Positions 11,031 to 20,311 of a DNA stretch of 64,000 nt are shown in pieces. Under the pieces are notes generated by a model. The model saw nothing but the letters and a program-made list of their open reading frames with translations, searched no databases and was not told the DNA's origin. Positions within the stretch are counted from its first letter, which is position 1. Every line of letters starts with the position of its first letter. The translations under genes were made by a program, and so were the position numbers. The DNA comes from Prochlorococcus sp. AG-402-P16 (lineage in GTDB: Bacteria; Cyanobacteriota; Cyanobacteriia; PCC-6307; Cyanobiaceae), in the NCBI GenBank assembly GCA_003216295.1, contig QCJB01000005.1, forward strand, positions 35,196-99,195, read 5' to 3'.

Positions 11031-13325
11031 TTATGAATCAATAGTTACTTCATTACTATTAAGAATATTAGATTCATCATTTTCTAAATCTACAAGTACT
11101 AGATCGATTTGATTTTTAAGTATGTCAACTTTTAAAACTTTTACTTTTATTTGCTGGGCTAATTGATAAGTCTTTTTATTTTTTCTTCCAACTAAAAGAT
11201 TCTGTCTTGATCTGTATTCATACCAATCATCACCAAGAGTACTTACATGAACTAAACCTTCAGCGTTTAATTCTGTGATTTCTGCAAAAAAACCATAGCT
11301 TTGTACACCTGTAATAACAGCAACAACTTCTTTACCTATTATTTTTTGTGCTTCTCTACCTTGAGCGATAGAAATTATATTATTTCTAAATAATTTTGAT
11401 TTATTCCGAATATCGTTTAAATAAATAATTAGCTTTTCATCAGTATATTTCTGAATTGTCTCTCGAACTTTAAGGGTAAAAAGATCCCATTTAATTTGAT
11501 TCCAACTATTCATTCTCCCTAATTCTATGGAAGTTTTACTTCGACTTGTAAGCTTATTTTTACCATCAATTAAAAGTGAACTTAATATGAATTGATTGAA
11601 TATATTCCAATAGTTAAATGATGGACAACACCAAGGAGATTCAATTTTTTCTTGATCAACATGTGGTAGTTCTTTTTTTATCTCTTCATTAAAATTTGAA
11701 GTATTAATTTTTAAATGTATACCAGGTATAATATGTTTAGCTAGTTTTTGAAGAATTTTTTTCTCAGAACTTGCCTCAAATGATTTAATTAATTCATCCA
11801 TCGTAGCAGTTCCGTCAATATTAATTGATATGTCCTTATCAATTGATATAGCTGACTTTGACAATTCATTTAATTGCCCCTGCTCCACCTCTTCATGTTG
11901 CTTAAATATAAAAGGTAAGTTATATCCAATTAAATGCTTTGCAAGTATATTATTGGATAATCTAATAAATATATCTAGCACTGATTGTGGATCATCAATA
12001 TCAAACGACTTTGTCCAGCCATAATAATCTCTACTTGGAAATGCTAGCTGCATTTCACTTAATCTTTCTAAATTTGGTATCTCCTGATCTAACTTAATTG
12101 ATCCATTCGAACACTGATTTAGTAACCTTGAGGTATGAAGAATAGTATATATAACTTCTATGCTTTCTTTTATAGGTTTAATCGCAATTGGTGTCGATTT
12201 AGAAGTTACTTTCCTCTTGTTAATACATTCAAGGTGCTTGGGTGTTATTAAATATTTAGGTTTAATTTGGCTAAGGGAAAAATTCCAATCAGTTATTTCT
12301 CCATTACTGCTTATGTCAAGCATTAATGTCAAGGCTTCACATACTTCATTTGGCTTGAATTCAGATACTTTTTTTAAGGATTCGCTTAAATAATCTAACC
12401 ATTTGTTTCCCAAGCAAATAGCCTCACCTTTTGCCTTTAAATAATCATCTACTTTACCTCCGATATTTATTCTTTCAGCAACAGTTGGCGAGTGAATCCA
12501 TATTCTTGTACCACCATCAAAAGGTTGGGCAAATAATGCAGGTAATGATGGTGAATTAATACTTTGCCAACTTTTGAATATTAATGATGGTTGCTCAGTA
12601 AAGTCTATTCTCCCTTTTGAAGGAATTTTCTTTGGTGAAATTCTTGGTGAATTGTGATTTTGTTGTATGTTATTTTTCGAGAGTAATATTTCTATATCTC
12701 CATTTGTACCAGCATTAAGTGGCAGTTCTCTTGTAATTGAGCCAACAGCACAATATTGGGCTAATGGATATTTTTCAATCCTAATTTCATAGATATAATC
12801 CTTAGTAGGTATTTTATCATCATTATTATTATTTTGTATATCTATAATTACAGGTATTCTGTCGTCTAATGGATAGGCTTTTAAGACAGAGTTTTGTTTG
12901 TCTAACTCAATTTTAGCTAGTAATATATCATTATGTCTATTTAAAATACACAGAATAGAACCCTCTGGAGCCCTTCTCTTTTGACCCTCTTTATTGATTT
13001 TGACAATCACTGTATCTCCATGCCAGGCATGATTTAGATTGCCTTCTCTAATATAGATATCTTCCCCGTGATCCTCTCTAACAACAAAACAATATCCCTT
13101 GCTGCTGCAACGAACCTTACCTTTTATATGATTATCTTCATTATTTAATATTAAATTTTCATTATCTATATATTTGATAACTTCTAATTTATTAAGTGCT
13201 TTTAATGCAACTTCAAGTTTTAGTTTATCATTTTTCTTTGTTAATTTAAGTAATTTCTCTAGCTTATTAACATCAATTCCATTAACTTTATCGATATTAT
13301 CGAGTATGTTTGAAACAGAAGTCAT
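11031..13325 (-). CDS. RNase II/R-like RNB protein with S1 domain, catalytic residues missing
   Basis: The 764-residue protein keeps the RNase R/II architecture. A cold-shock/OB region lies around residues 67-140 (GKVRCSSKGYCFVV, GEDIYIREGNL), the RNB-like core spans about 240-640, and an S1 domain sits near 660-745 (GKEVVAVITGVQSYGFFAEI). Active RNB enzymes have an Asp cluster in a segment like IDxxxAxDxDDA. Here the equivalent segment, residues 256-267, reads INSPSLPALFAQ, so all the catalytic Asp residues are gone. The usual SPIRRYADL motif is also replaced, by CCPSFNYWN. I infer a non-catalytic RNA-binding or regulatory protein. ubiX follows immediately. A second, short RNB gene (29569-30855) keeps the active site. 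Confidence 0.85.
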   Translation of the reverse strand: MTSVSNILDNIDKVNGIDVNKLEKLLKLTKKNDKLKLEVALKALNKLEVIKYIDNENLILNNEDNHIKGKVRCSSKGYCFVVREDHGEDIYIREGNLNHAWHGDTVIVKINKEGQKRRAPEGSILCILNRHNDILLAKIELDKQNSVLKAYPLDDRIPVIIDIQNNNNDDKIPTKDYIYEIRIEKYPLAQYCAVGSITRELPLNAGTNGDIEILLSKNNIQQNHNSPRISPKKIPSKGRIDFTEQPSLIFKSWQSINSPSLPALFAQPFDGGTRIWIHSPTVAERINIGGKVDDYLKAKGEAICLGNKWLDYLSESLKKVSEFKPNEVCEALTLMLDISSNGEITDWNFSLSQIKPKYLITPKHLECINKRKVTSKSTPIAIKPIKESIEVIYTILHTSRLLNQCSNGSIKLDQEIPNLERLSEMQLAFPSRDYYGWTKSFDIDDPQSVLDIFIRLSNNILAKHLIGYNLPFIFKQHEEVEQGQLNELSKSAISIDKDISINIDGTATMDELIKSFEASSEKKILQKLAKHIIPGIHLKINTSNFNEEIKKELPHVDQEKIESPWCCPSFNYWNIFNQFILSSLLIDGKNKLTSRSKTSIELGRMNSWNQIKWDLFTLKVRETIQKYTDEKLIIYLNDIRNKSKLFRNNIISIAQGREAQKIIGKEVVAVITGVQSYGFFAEITELNAEGLVHVSTLGDDWYEYRSRQNLLVGRKNKKTYQLAQQIKVKVLKVDILKNQIDLVLVDLENDESNILNSNEVTIDS

Positions 13326-13417
13326 AATAATTTTGCGATTGATTTAAATATTAGTTAATAAGTTAAATAACAACATTATCAATACTAATGATGAAGGATG
13401 GAATTTGAATCATAGTA

Positions 13418-13708
13418 TTATTCATTAATATTTTCATTTAAGCTTTGAAGTAAAAGGTTGCCTCCAATATATAAGAATACTATTCCTGCGATCAATTTTA
13501 AAAAGAAAGCTGGAATTAGATTTGCTATAGATCCACCTGCTAAAGCACCTAATAATGTAGCTAATATAAGGGCTGTTGATGAACCCAGAAATACAGCTAA
13601 TGGTTTATTTGTTGTACTACTCAATGTTATTGTGGTTAACTGAGTTTTATCACCCATTTCAGCTAAAAAAACAGTGAAAAATGTGGTAAATAGCAGTGTA
13701 AGTATCAT
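13418..13708 (-). CDS. UPF0016/Gdt1 (Mnx-like) half-transporter, second half
   Basis: The 96-residue protein has about three hydrophobic helices and one copy of the family signature, AEMGDKTQLTT near residues 16-26. Full-length UPF0016 proteins (Gdt1, cyanobacterial Mnx, plant PAM71) contain two such motifs and six helices, and move Mn2+ or Ca2+ across membranes. This gene encodes one motif and is overlapped by 4 bp by a second half-gene upstream. The two products probably assemble into one transporter. Mn export or thylakoid Mn supply is an inference from the family. Confidence 0.9.
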   Translation of the reverse strand: MILTLLFTTFFTVFLAEMGDKTQLTTITLSSTTNKPLAVFLGSSTALILATLLGALAGGSIANLIPAFFLKLIAGIVFLYIGGNLLLQSLNENINE

Positions 13709-14067
13709 TGGCTTAATTGATGGCTCTTTAGAAAGTCAAAGAAACCTTCCATTGAAAGGAATACTCCCAAACTTATCATAATTATTCCTGCTCCTAGGGT
13801 AAAGCGTTTACGTGGAAAATTATTTGCTATCCACCTACCTATTATTACTCCAAGGATACTAGTTGAAATTAAGGCCAGTGCGGCCCCGAAAAAGATTATT
13901 AATGGTCTACCTGACTGAGCCGAGAGCATTAATGTTGCAATTTGGGTCTTATCTCCTAACTCGGCTAGAAAAATCGTACTAAAAGAAGAAATCAATACTC
14001 CATAAAAAGTTGAAGAATCGCTTGCATCAGTCAATACATCTTTTGTTTTTGACTTAGAATGACCCAT
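13705..14067 (-). CDS. UPF0016/Gdt1 (Mnx-like) half-transporter, first half
   Basis: The 120-residue protein carries about 20 polar residues, then three hydrophobic helices with the signature AELGDKTQIATLMLSA near residues 35-50. It is paralogous to the 96-residue protein encoded just downstream, with a 4-bp overlap between the stop and start codons. One motif per protein and two genes in tandem match the half-size type of the cation transporter family, which needs two subunits for one pathway. The coupling should give near equal amounts of both halves. The 300-bp stretch upstream separates it from psb30 on the other strand. Confidence 0.9.
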   Translation of the reverse strand: MGHSKSKTKDVLTDASDSSTFYGVLISSFSTIFLAELGDKTQIATLMLSAQSGRPLIIFFGAALALISTSILGVIIGRWIANNFPRKRFTLGAGIIMISLGVFLSMEGFFDFLKSHQLSQ

Positions 14068-14367
14068 TTAACATTGCTAGAGAGATGTTATCTATAGAGA
14101 TTAACTAGGATTATTCATCTATATCTTATAAAAAAAAAGTCTAATTAATCAAGTTATAAGCTAATTGTTATTCTGATCTTTTAGCTAATAATGTGGAAAT
14201 ATAGTGAGTTAGACAAATAATTGAAGAAATTCAAAATTTTAAAGAACAAATGAGACGAAACCATCTCTATTGTCATATAGGTCTTTTCTGACCAATGATC
14301 AATTTTTTTAATGATTGTGAACCTATGTCAGTTTGTTTAGTAGAATCTCCACAGTTATTAATTCAAC
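14068..14367. other. Intergenic region upstream of psb30
   Basis: The 300 bp between the divergent transporter gene and the tiny plus-strand gene hold no convincing ORF longer than 15 codons. The sequence should contain the promoters of both genes. I saw no strong hairpin and no RNA gene. Confidence 0.5.
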
Positions 14368-14451
14368 ATGGGAAACCTTTTACCTCTTGTAGCAGTCTTT
14401 CTTGCAGGTCCAGCCATTGTCGCATTGATTTACTACAGAAGGGGTGTTTAG
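14368..14451 (+). CDS. psb30: Photosystem II subunit Psb30 (Ycf12)-like, 27 residues
   Basis: The ATG at 14368 opens a 27-codon ORF ending in TAG at 14449-14451. The product is one hydrophobic helix with the sequence VFLAGPAIVALIYYRRGV at the end. Psb30/Ycf12 proteins end in a helix with (I/L)AGP followed about nine residues later by RRG, near the C-terminus, which matches this. In photosystem II the subunit sits at the edge next to cytochrome b559 and PsbJ. The protein is shorter than the usual 33-46 residues because the N-terminal extension is missing. It lies 3 bp from the convergent recJ end. Confidence 0.7.
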   Translation: MGNLLPLVAVFLAGPAIVALIYYRRGV

Positions 14452-14454
14452 AGT

Positions 14455-16344
14455 TTAGTCAGATTCCCCTAGTGCTATTTCAGCAAAGGAAAGAATTTTT
14501 TTAGCAAAAAGTTCTTCTTTTTTGCTTGAAAAATTTAAATTTTCAATAATATCTGAACTAATACAGTTTCCAATATTATTTTTAATAATAATATCATTAT
14601 TTCCATTTAATTTACATGTATATAATCTATTATGTAGGTGAATATTTTTAATATTTGTGTGTTTTTTTACGTCTAAAATATTTAATTGAAGTTTTGAGGA
14701 ATGTTTCCAGTTATTTTTTTCAATATGAAATGCAATATCAATTTTATCTTTGATCTGTAAATTTTTTTTATAATTCCATTTTATACCATCAATAATTCCT
14801 GTTCCATCACTAAGTGATAGCTTTGTATGTTTTTGATTTATTATATAAATATCTTCTAAAGTACATCCACAGGACCAAAATACAGGTTGTTCATTTTTCA
14901 TCCCAAATGGACCTAATAACTCTAATTGATCATACAATTGATAGTTAATTTGCTTAAATTTTAAATGAGCTTCAGGCTTTATGACTTTCTCAATATTCAT
15001 ATTGTTTATTGCAACACATGCCAGTTTATTTAATTTGTTCTCCAATTTTTTTATATTTTCTTTTTTAATTGTAAATCCACCTGCAGCCGAATGACCTCCA
15101 TAAGACTCGAGAAGATAATCACATTCATACAATACTTTATTTGCCTTTAATAGATGATTAGATCTAATTGAACCTCTGTATAAGCCATCATTGGCCTCAG
15201 ACAAAATAGCTGTGGGTAAATTATATTTTTCTAATATCCTTGCTGCAACAATTCCTATAACTCCAATATGCCAATCACTCTTTGTGACAACAATAAAATT
15301 AGTTTTATTATCTTTAGTCTTATTAATAATATCGATTGCCTCATCTTCTATCTGCAAAGTCATTGTTCTTCTTAACTTATTTACTGCAATGCACTTGTTA
15401 GCAAGTTTATTTGACTCCTTTTCTGAGTTACTAGTGAATAAGTCAATAATTAATCCTGGATCATCAATTCTACCAACAGCATTAATAACAGGGGCAATTT
15501 TATAACCTATGTCATTTGTAGTTATTCCAGTTTTATCAAAATTCAATTTTCTAAAGATAGCTCTTATACCAATATTCTTACAATTTCTAATTTTTGGCAA
15601 ACATTCCTTTAGCCATTTTCTATTAGCGCCTAATAGCGGTGCCATATCTGCAATTGTTCCAATACAAAAAAGTACATTAGCTGATGTATCATCAATATTT
15701 ATTTTTTTTATATTGCAAATATACTTAGCCAACATATATGCAATTCCAACACCAGCTAAGTATTTGTAAGGGGAATCTATAGGTGCTTTTTCGGGATGAA
15801 TTAAAGCAAAAAAATCTAGCTGTTTATCTGGGATTTTATGATGATCGGTAATTATCAAATCAATACCTAGAGATCTAGAATGCTGAATTGCTTCGAAAGC
15901 TGAAATACCATTATCTACTGTGATAACTAGCCTTATACCCTTTTTATATATTTCATCTATCATTTTTGTATTTAAACCATAACCATCTTCTTTTCTAGAT
16001 GGAATATAAGGAATTGCATCAGCACCTAAATCAGATAAAAGTTCTACTAATAAGTAGGTACTTGTTATTCCATCGGCATCATAATCACCACAGATTGCAA
16101 TCTTGTCTTTTACATTACAAGCTTGAATAATCCTCTCAGATGCCTTATTAAGATCCTGAAAATGAGAATCCATATTTGGGAGATTAGGGGGGAATAAATA
16201 TTCATTTAATTCTTTTTCTATAATTATTCCGCGTCGAATTAAAACCTTTTGCAAAGTTTGGCTAAATATTAATTTTGATTTTAAATTAATATTTATTGGT
16301 TTTGGTAATATCCACTTCTTAATATCGTTATTTTCTTTTTTCAA
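14455..16344 (-). CDS. recJ: Single-stranded-DNA-specific exonuclease RecJ
   Basis: RecJ digests single-stranded DNA 5' to 3' in recombination, mismatch repair and excision repair. The 629-residue protein shows the DHH phosphoesterase motifs: ICGDYDADGITSTYLL near residues 82-97, LVITVDNGIS near 138 and LIITDHHKIP near 162. The DHHA1 domain carries GGHSAAGGFTI near 415, and a C-terminal OB-like region follows. The length agrees with cyanobacterial members. It is divergent from the HAD gene, with 60 bp between them. Confidence 0.95.
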   Translation of the reverse strand: MKKENNDIKKWILPKPININLKSKLIFSQTLQKVLIRRGIIIEKELNEYLFPPNLPNMDSHFQDLNKASERIIQACNVKDKIAICGDYDADGITSTYLLVELLSDLGADAIPYIPSRKEDGYGLNTKMIDEIYKKGIRLVITVDNGISAFEAIQHSRSLGIDLIITDHHKIPDKQLDFFALIHPEKAPIDSPYKYLAGVGIAYMLAKYICNIKKINIDDTSANVLFCIGTIADMAPLLGANRKWLKECLPKIRNCKNIGIRAIFRKLNFDKTGITTNDIGYKIAPVINAVGRIDDPGLIIDLFTSNSEKESNKLANKCIAVNKLRRTMTLQIEDEAIDIINKTKDNKTNFIVVTKSDWHIGVIGIVAARILEKYNLPTAILSEANDGLYRGSIRSNHLLKANKVLYECDYLLESYGGHSAAGGFTIKKENIKKLENKLNKLACVAINNMNIEKVIKPEAHLKFKQINYQLYDQLELLGPFGMKNEQPVFWSCGCTLEDIYIINQKHTKLSLSDGTGIIDGIKWNYKKNLQIKDKIDIAFHIEKNNWKHSSKLQLNILDVKKHTNIKNIHLHNRLYTCKLNGNNDIIIKNNIGNCISSDIIENLNFSSKKEELFAKKILSFAEIALGESD

Positions 16345-16404
16345 AATTATGGCCTTTCTTGATTGTTTGCTAATAACAATTATATTTGAACAAAAGAAAA
16401 TTTC

Positions 16405-17151
16405 ATGAAAAGGTTATCCGCTGTTTTTTGGGATGTTGATGGAACGCTTGCCGACACAGAGATTTGTGGTCATAGAATTGCTTTTAACCTTGCTTTTAAG
16501 GATTTTGATTTGAATTGGGTTTGGAAGGAAGAGGAATATATCGACCTATTGAGGATTTCTGGCGGTTTAAATAGAATTATTCATTACCGAAATTTATCTA
16601 AAAAGGGCATAACTCTAGACCAATGCTCAGATATTCAAGATAGAAAGAGCTATCACTATAAAAAGTTAATTAAATCTGGTAAAATTAAATTGAGAATTGG
16701 TGTTTCCAGGGTTATAAAAGAACTTTGGGAAAATGATGTTGATCAATATGTAGTAACCACAAGTGGCAGAGAATCACTTGAACCATTTTTAACAAATTCA
16801 TTTCCTGATTATAAAAAATATTTTTCACAAATTATCACTTTTGAGGATGTTAAAAACCATAAACCATTTCCAGATGCTTACAAATTGGCATTAAAATTAA
16901 GTAATAAATCACATTTGGAATGTCTAGCAATTGAAGACTCTGAAATTGGAGTTCAATCAGCTATCTCAGCTAATCTTAAGTGTCTTTTAACACTCCCTCC
17001 ATGGTCTTCTTATGGGGTTAAAATCTGTCAATCTGCTAATTCCTGTGTTGACAGCCTCGGAAGTATTGAAAAACCTTCAAAGTTGATTTATGGTAAATCA
17101 TTAAACAATAGAAACGTAGACTATTGTTATCTTAATAATATTATTAATTAA
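16405..17151 (+). CDS. HAD superfamily hydrolase (CbbY/phosphoglycolate phosphatase-like)
   Basis: The 248-residue protein starts with the HAD motif I FWDVDGTLADTE at residues 8-19, whose first Asp is the nucleophile. Later motifs are VVTTSGR near 116 (motif II), the KPFPDAY segment near 150 (motif III) and IEDSEIGVQSAISA near 172 (motif IV). A helical cap lies between motifs I and II. This layout fits the CbbY/beta-phosphoglucomutase-like group of sugar-phosphate phosphatases. The exact substrate cannot be told. ycf20 follows 4 bp downstream and is probably co-transcribed. Confidence 0.9.
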   Translation: MKRLSAVFWDVDGTLADTEICGHRIAFNLAFKDFDLNWVWKEEEYIDLLRISGGLNRIIHYRNLSKKGITLDQCSDIQDRKSYHYKKLIKSGKIKLRIGVSRVIKELWENDVDQYVVTTSGRESLEPFLTNSFPDYKKYFSQIITFEDVKNHKPFPDAYKLALKLSNKSHLECLAIEDSEIGVQSAISANLKCLLTLPPWSSYGVKICQSANSCVDSLGSIEKPSKLIYGKSLNNRNVDYCYLNNIIN

Positions 17152-17155
17152 GGAT

Positions 17156-17485
17156 ATGCAAAAAACAAACTTAAGAAAAATAATAGATGCGATAACTAAA
17201 TATTTTTCACCAATTATATCGGACTCATGGAGCAAAAGAAGTTTATTAATTATCTCATTATTATGTGGTTTTTATTTTACAAATAGTTTATTATCATTTT
17301 TATTAGATAAATCTGTTAACACAATCTTTTTAGCTTTAATAACTATTTTGTTAATGGAATTTGTAATTAGATCATTACTAGTACCAAAAAAATCTTATTT
17401 TTTCAATTTAATTCTAATAATTAATAATTTTAGGATTGGTTCTACTTATGCCCTTATTCTTGAAGCATTTAAGCTTGGCTCATAA
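17156..17485 (+). CDS. ycf20: Ycf20-like protein (DUF565)
   Basis: The 109-residue membrane protein has hydrophobic segments at about residues 30-49 and 56-74. It ends with the family's NLILIINNFRIGSTYALILEAFKLGS region. This order, two helices then an amphipathic FRIG-x-Y-A-L-x-x-EAFKLGS end, is the Ycf20/DUF565 signature of cyanobacteria and plastids. In plants and algae the family has been tied to non-photochemical quenching and photosystem function, but the mechanism is unclear. It sits 4 bp behind the HAD phosphatase gene and converges with rpmF. Confidence 0.88.
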   Translation: MQKTNLRKIIDAITKYFSPIISDSWSKRSLLIISLLCGFYFTNSLLSFLLDKSVNTIFLALITILLMEFVIRSLLVPKKSYFFNLILIINNFRIGSTYALILEAFKLGS

Positions 17486-17489
17486 TTAA

Positions 17490-17669
17490 TCAATCTGAAT
17501 CTTCTTCTGAAGTTTCATTCATTGGGTAAACAAACCCCTGAGCTCTTCCTGTAAGAACCGATTTTCCTATTGATAATGCTTTCTCTGCTGCAATTGCAGC
17601 TTTCCCCTTCCAAATAGCATGTCTTTGATTCCTTTTTCCTTTAGAGGTCTTTTTCTTAGGTACTGCCAT
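17490..17669 (-). CDS. rpmF: 50S ribosomal protein L32
   Basis: This 59-residue protein is read on the minus strand from ATG 17667-17669 to the TGA at 17490-17492. It begins [20 protein letters not shown], the typical L32 start, and has the basic N-terminal half expected of a large-subunit protein. The C-terminus is acidic (NETSEEDSD). The zinc-binding Cys residues of some L32 proteins are absent, as in other cyanobacteria. It lies 4 bp from the convergent ycf20 end and is divergent from the FtsH-like gene, with 169 bp between them. Confidence 0.93.
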   Translation of the reverse strand: MAVPKKKTSKGKRNQRHAIWKGKAAIAAEKALSIGKSVLTGRAQGFVYPMNETSEEDSD

Positions 17670-17838
17670 TTCTGTTCAACTTGTTTTGTTTATTTTATAA
17701 CGTCATACTCCAATTTATCAATAATTCGCATATCAATTAACTGACATCTTGTTCCTTTCTCTACAAAATCACTACTTAGCCTTCATGATGGCTATAGTTG
17801 TATATATATCTTTTTGAATTTATAGTATTATTCATCAT

Positions 17839-19569
17839 ATGAATAACAGTTATAGTCAATTAATTATAGATATCGAAAATGGCAATATTGAATCCATTAT
17901 CTTAATTCCAAATAGACGTGAGGTTATTGTTAAAACAAGAGATGGAAATCAGAAATTAATTCCAATATTTTACAATGATCAAAAAATACTTAGGTTGTCT
18001 GAGCAATTTAGCGTCCCTCTAACCGTAAGAGATCTTCGGTCAGAACAGCGACTTGCTAATTTCATAACTGGTTTTGGATTGTCATTATTGTTTATTTTAT
18101 CTATCTCATTTTTATTAAAAAGATCATCCAAGTTATTAAATAATATGCAGAGTTTTTCTCGCAGATCCTCAGAGGTTAAACCTGAGGAATTGGATAGAAT
18201 TACCTTTGATGATGTAGCTGGATTAAACGAAGAGTCAGAAGAATTAAGAGAAATAGTATGTTTTTTAAAGAATCCACAAATTCTTATTGATCTCGGGGCT
18301 AAAACACCAAAAGGTATTCTCGTTGTTGGTCCTCCTGGAACTGGAAAGACTTTAATGGCACGTGCTATCGCTGGTGAGGCTGGTGTACCTTTCTTTTCAA
18401 TTTCCGCTTCTGAATTTGTTGAAATGTTTGTAGGTGTCGGCGCTGGACGAGTAAGAGAACTTTTTAGAAGTGCTAAGGAAAAATCACCATGTATTGTTTT
18501 TATTGATGAAATCGACTCTGTTGGTAGACAAAGAGGTGCTGGCATAGGGGGAGGTAATGATGAACGAGAACAAACACTTAATCAACTTCTTACCGAAATG
18601 GACGGTTTTGCTCCAAATAGCGGAGTAATTGTTATCGCAGCAACAAATCGACCAGACATACTTGATGGGGCATTAACGAGACCTGGGAGATTTGATAGAC
18701 GAATTGACATAGATCTTCCAGATAGGAAAGCAAGATTTGATATTTTATCTGTTCACGCCAGATCAAAACCTCTCTGTGAGTCAATAAGTCTTAAGGATTT
18801 GGCTTCAAAAACACCTGGTTTTTCAGGGGCTGATCTCCAAAATCTTCTTAATGAGGCAGCAATACTTACTGCTAGGAAAGATAAACTTTGCATAACAAAC
18901 TATGAGCTAGAAAAAGCTTTAGATAAAGCACAATTTGGATTGTTAACTAAGCCGCTTTGCGACATTACAAAAAAACGACAAATCGCTTATCAAATTATTG
19001 GAAGAACACTTGTAGCGTTATTAATTCCTACTACTGACAAATTAGAGAAAATTTCCCTATATAAATCATTAAGTACAATCTCTGGTACAACCCATTTCAC
19101 TCCAGATGAAGAAATAATTGACAGTGGACTCCTTACCAGAAATTATATTTACAACAAAATTGTCATTTCACTAGGAGCAAGAGCCTCTGAGATCATTATA
19201 TATGGAAGTAATGAGATAACACAGGGGTCGCAAAAAGACTTAAGCGATGTCTATTATTGGGCAAAACAAATGGTTACCAATTATGGTTTCTCTGATCTAG
19301 GTCCTATTGCTTTTGAATCCGAAAACGATACTGTTTTTTTAGGAAGAGATCTAATGAGTAATAGAAAAGAATATTCACAGAAAACTAGTAAAAAAATTGA
19401 TAAGCAAATAATATTAATAGCTAATAAAGCAATAAAATTTGCTATTCAACTTCTAGAGGATAAAGTTAACTTAATGGATAAGCTAGTTGAAGAACTAATA
19501 GATAAAGAAACACTTGATGCTGATTATGTAATAAGTTCACTCAACAATTTCTTATCTATAAAACAGTAG
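17839..19569 (+). CDS. FtsH-like AAA+ pseudoprotease lacking the zinc motif
   Basis: The 576-residue protein has one hydrophobic helix at about residues 76-93, then an FtsH-type AAA+ module. That module has Walker A GPPGTGKT at 164-171, Walker B IVFIDEID at 219-226, and the second region of homology RPGRFDRR at 281-288. In active FtsH the protease domain starts with a HEAGH zinc site; here residues 385-389 read QIIGR, so both His ligands and the catalytic Glu are missing. The first N-terminal helix of canonical FtsH is also absent. I infer an ATPase or membrane chaperone comparable to plastid FtsHi proteins, perhaps partnering active FtsH subunits encoded elsewhere. Confidence 0.9.
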   Translation: MNNSYSQLIIDIENGNIESIILIPNRREVIVKTRDGNQKLIPIFYNDQKILRLSEQFSVPLTVRDLRSEQRLANFITGFGLSLLFILSISFLLKRSSKLLNNMQSFSRRSSEVKPEELDRITFDDVAGLNEESEELREIVCFLKNPQILIDLGAKTPKGILVVGPPGTGKTLMARAIAGEAGVPFFSISASEFVEMFVGVGAGRVRELFRSAKEKSPCIVFIDEIDSVGRQRGAGIGGGNDEREQTLNQLLTEMDGFAPNSGVIVIAATNRPDILDGALTRPGRFDRRIDIDLPDRKARFDILSVHARSKPLCESISLKDLASKTPGFSGADLQNLLNEAAILTARKDKLCITNYELEKALDKAQFGLLTKPLCDITKKRQIAYQIIGRTLVALLIPTTDKLEKISLYKSLSTISGTTHFTPDEEIIDSGLLTRNYIYNKIVISLGARASEIIIYGSNEITQGSQKDLSDVYYWAKQMVTNYGFSDLGPIAFESENDTVFLGRDLMSNRKEYSQKTSKKIDKQIILIANKAIKFAIQLLEDKVNLMDKLVEELIDKETLDADYVISSLNNFLSIKQ

Positions 19570-19591
19570 AGTTTAATGTTAATTGATCATC

Positions 19592-20188
19592 TTATAATGC
19601 AGAAAAATATTCCTTACTACCTTTTGGATCTTCTTTCATAGTTTTATCGCCAGGTGTCCAACCAGCAGGACATACTTCATCAGGATGTGATTCAACATAC
19701 TGATAAGCCTGTAAAACTCTAAGTGTTTCATCAATATTTCGTCCTACAGGAGCTTTATTTATTGTTGAATGCATAATCACACCATTTGGATTAATTATAA
19801 AAAGTCCCCTATCAGCCTCACCATCTTCATTTAAAACATTGTATGCCTGACAAATTTCTCTCTTAAGATCTGAGACTAGAGGATAATTTATATCACCAAT
19901 TCCACCTTGATTTCGTGGGGTTTGAATCCAAGCCAAATGTGTAAATTTACTATCAACTGATACACCAAGTACTTCAGTATTTTTGCTGTTGAAATCACTA
20001 TATCTATCACTGAAAGCAGTAATTTCAGTAGGACATACAAAAGTGAAATCCAATGGGTAGAAAAATAAAACAACATACTTACCTCTGTATTGAGAAAGTG
20101 TGATGTCTTTAAATTCTTGATCTACGACCGCAGTAGCAGCAAAGTCTGGTGCTTGCATGCCTACCCTGAGGCACTCATTTGTCGTCAT
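19592..20188 (-). CDS. 2-Cys peroxiredoxin (thioredoxin peroxidase)
   Basis: The 198-residue protein reduces hydrogen peroxide and alkyl hydroperoxides with electrons from thioredoxin. The peroxidatic Cys sits in [14 protein letters not shown] near residue 51, and the resolving Cys in [10 protein letters not shown] near residue 173. The first is followed by the conserved Glu/Thr environment. A Gly-Gly-Ile-Gly segment ([12 protein letters not shown]) near residue 95 and a C-terminal YF-like tail are of the kind found in sensitive, hyperoxidisable typical 2-Cys enzymes. It is convergent with the FtsH-like gene (22 bp) and stands alone. Confidence 0.95.
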   Translation of the reverse strand: MTTNECLRVGMQAPDFAATAVVDQEFKDITLSQYRGKYVVLFFYPLDFTFVCPTEITAFSDRYSDFNSKNTEVLGVSVDSKFTHLAWIQTPRNQGGIGDINYPLVSDLKREICQAYNVLNEDGEADRGLFIINPNGVIMHSTINKAPVGRNIDETLRVLQAYQYVESHPDEVCPAGWTPGDKTMKEDPKGSKEYFSAL

Positions 20189-20311
20189 GGGATTTAATAA
20201 ATTTTTAATTGGTTTAGAGGTTGGAAAAATACCCCTTTTCCTATTTATAATTTATCATGTAAAGTCGTTTCAATGATTTTCCATTTATTATTATTGCCAT
20301 ATCCAACAAAA

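Noticed and set aside
13458..13643. Plus-strand ORF inside the half-transporter gene
   Set aside because: It is antisense to a well supported gene and its composition mirrors that gene.
14295..14504. 69-codon plus-strand ORF over psb30
   Set aside because: A different frame of the same stretch encodes the recognisable photosystem II helix; this frame has no family features.
15191..15769. Hydrophobic plus-strand ORFs within recJ
   Set aside because: These are shadows of recJ caused by its AT-rich codon usage, with no independent support.
17979..18545. 188-codon minus-strand ORF inside the FtsH-like gene
   Set aside because: It is the reverse complement of the conserved AAA+ region; the Ser/Pro-rich product has no family match.
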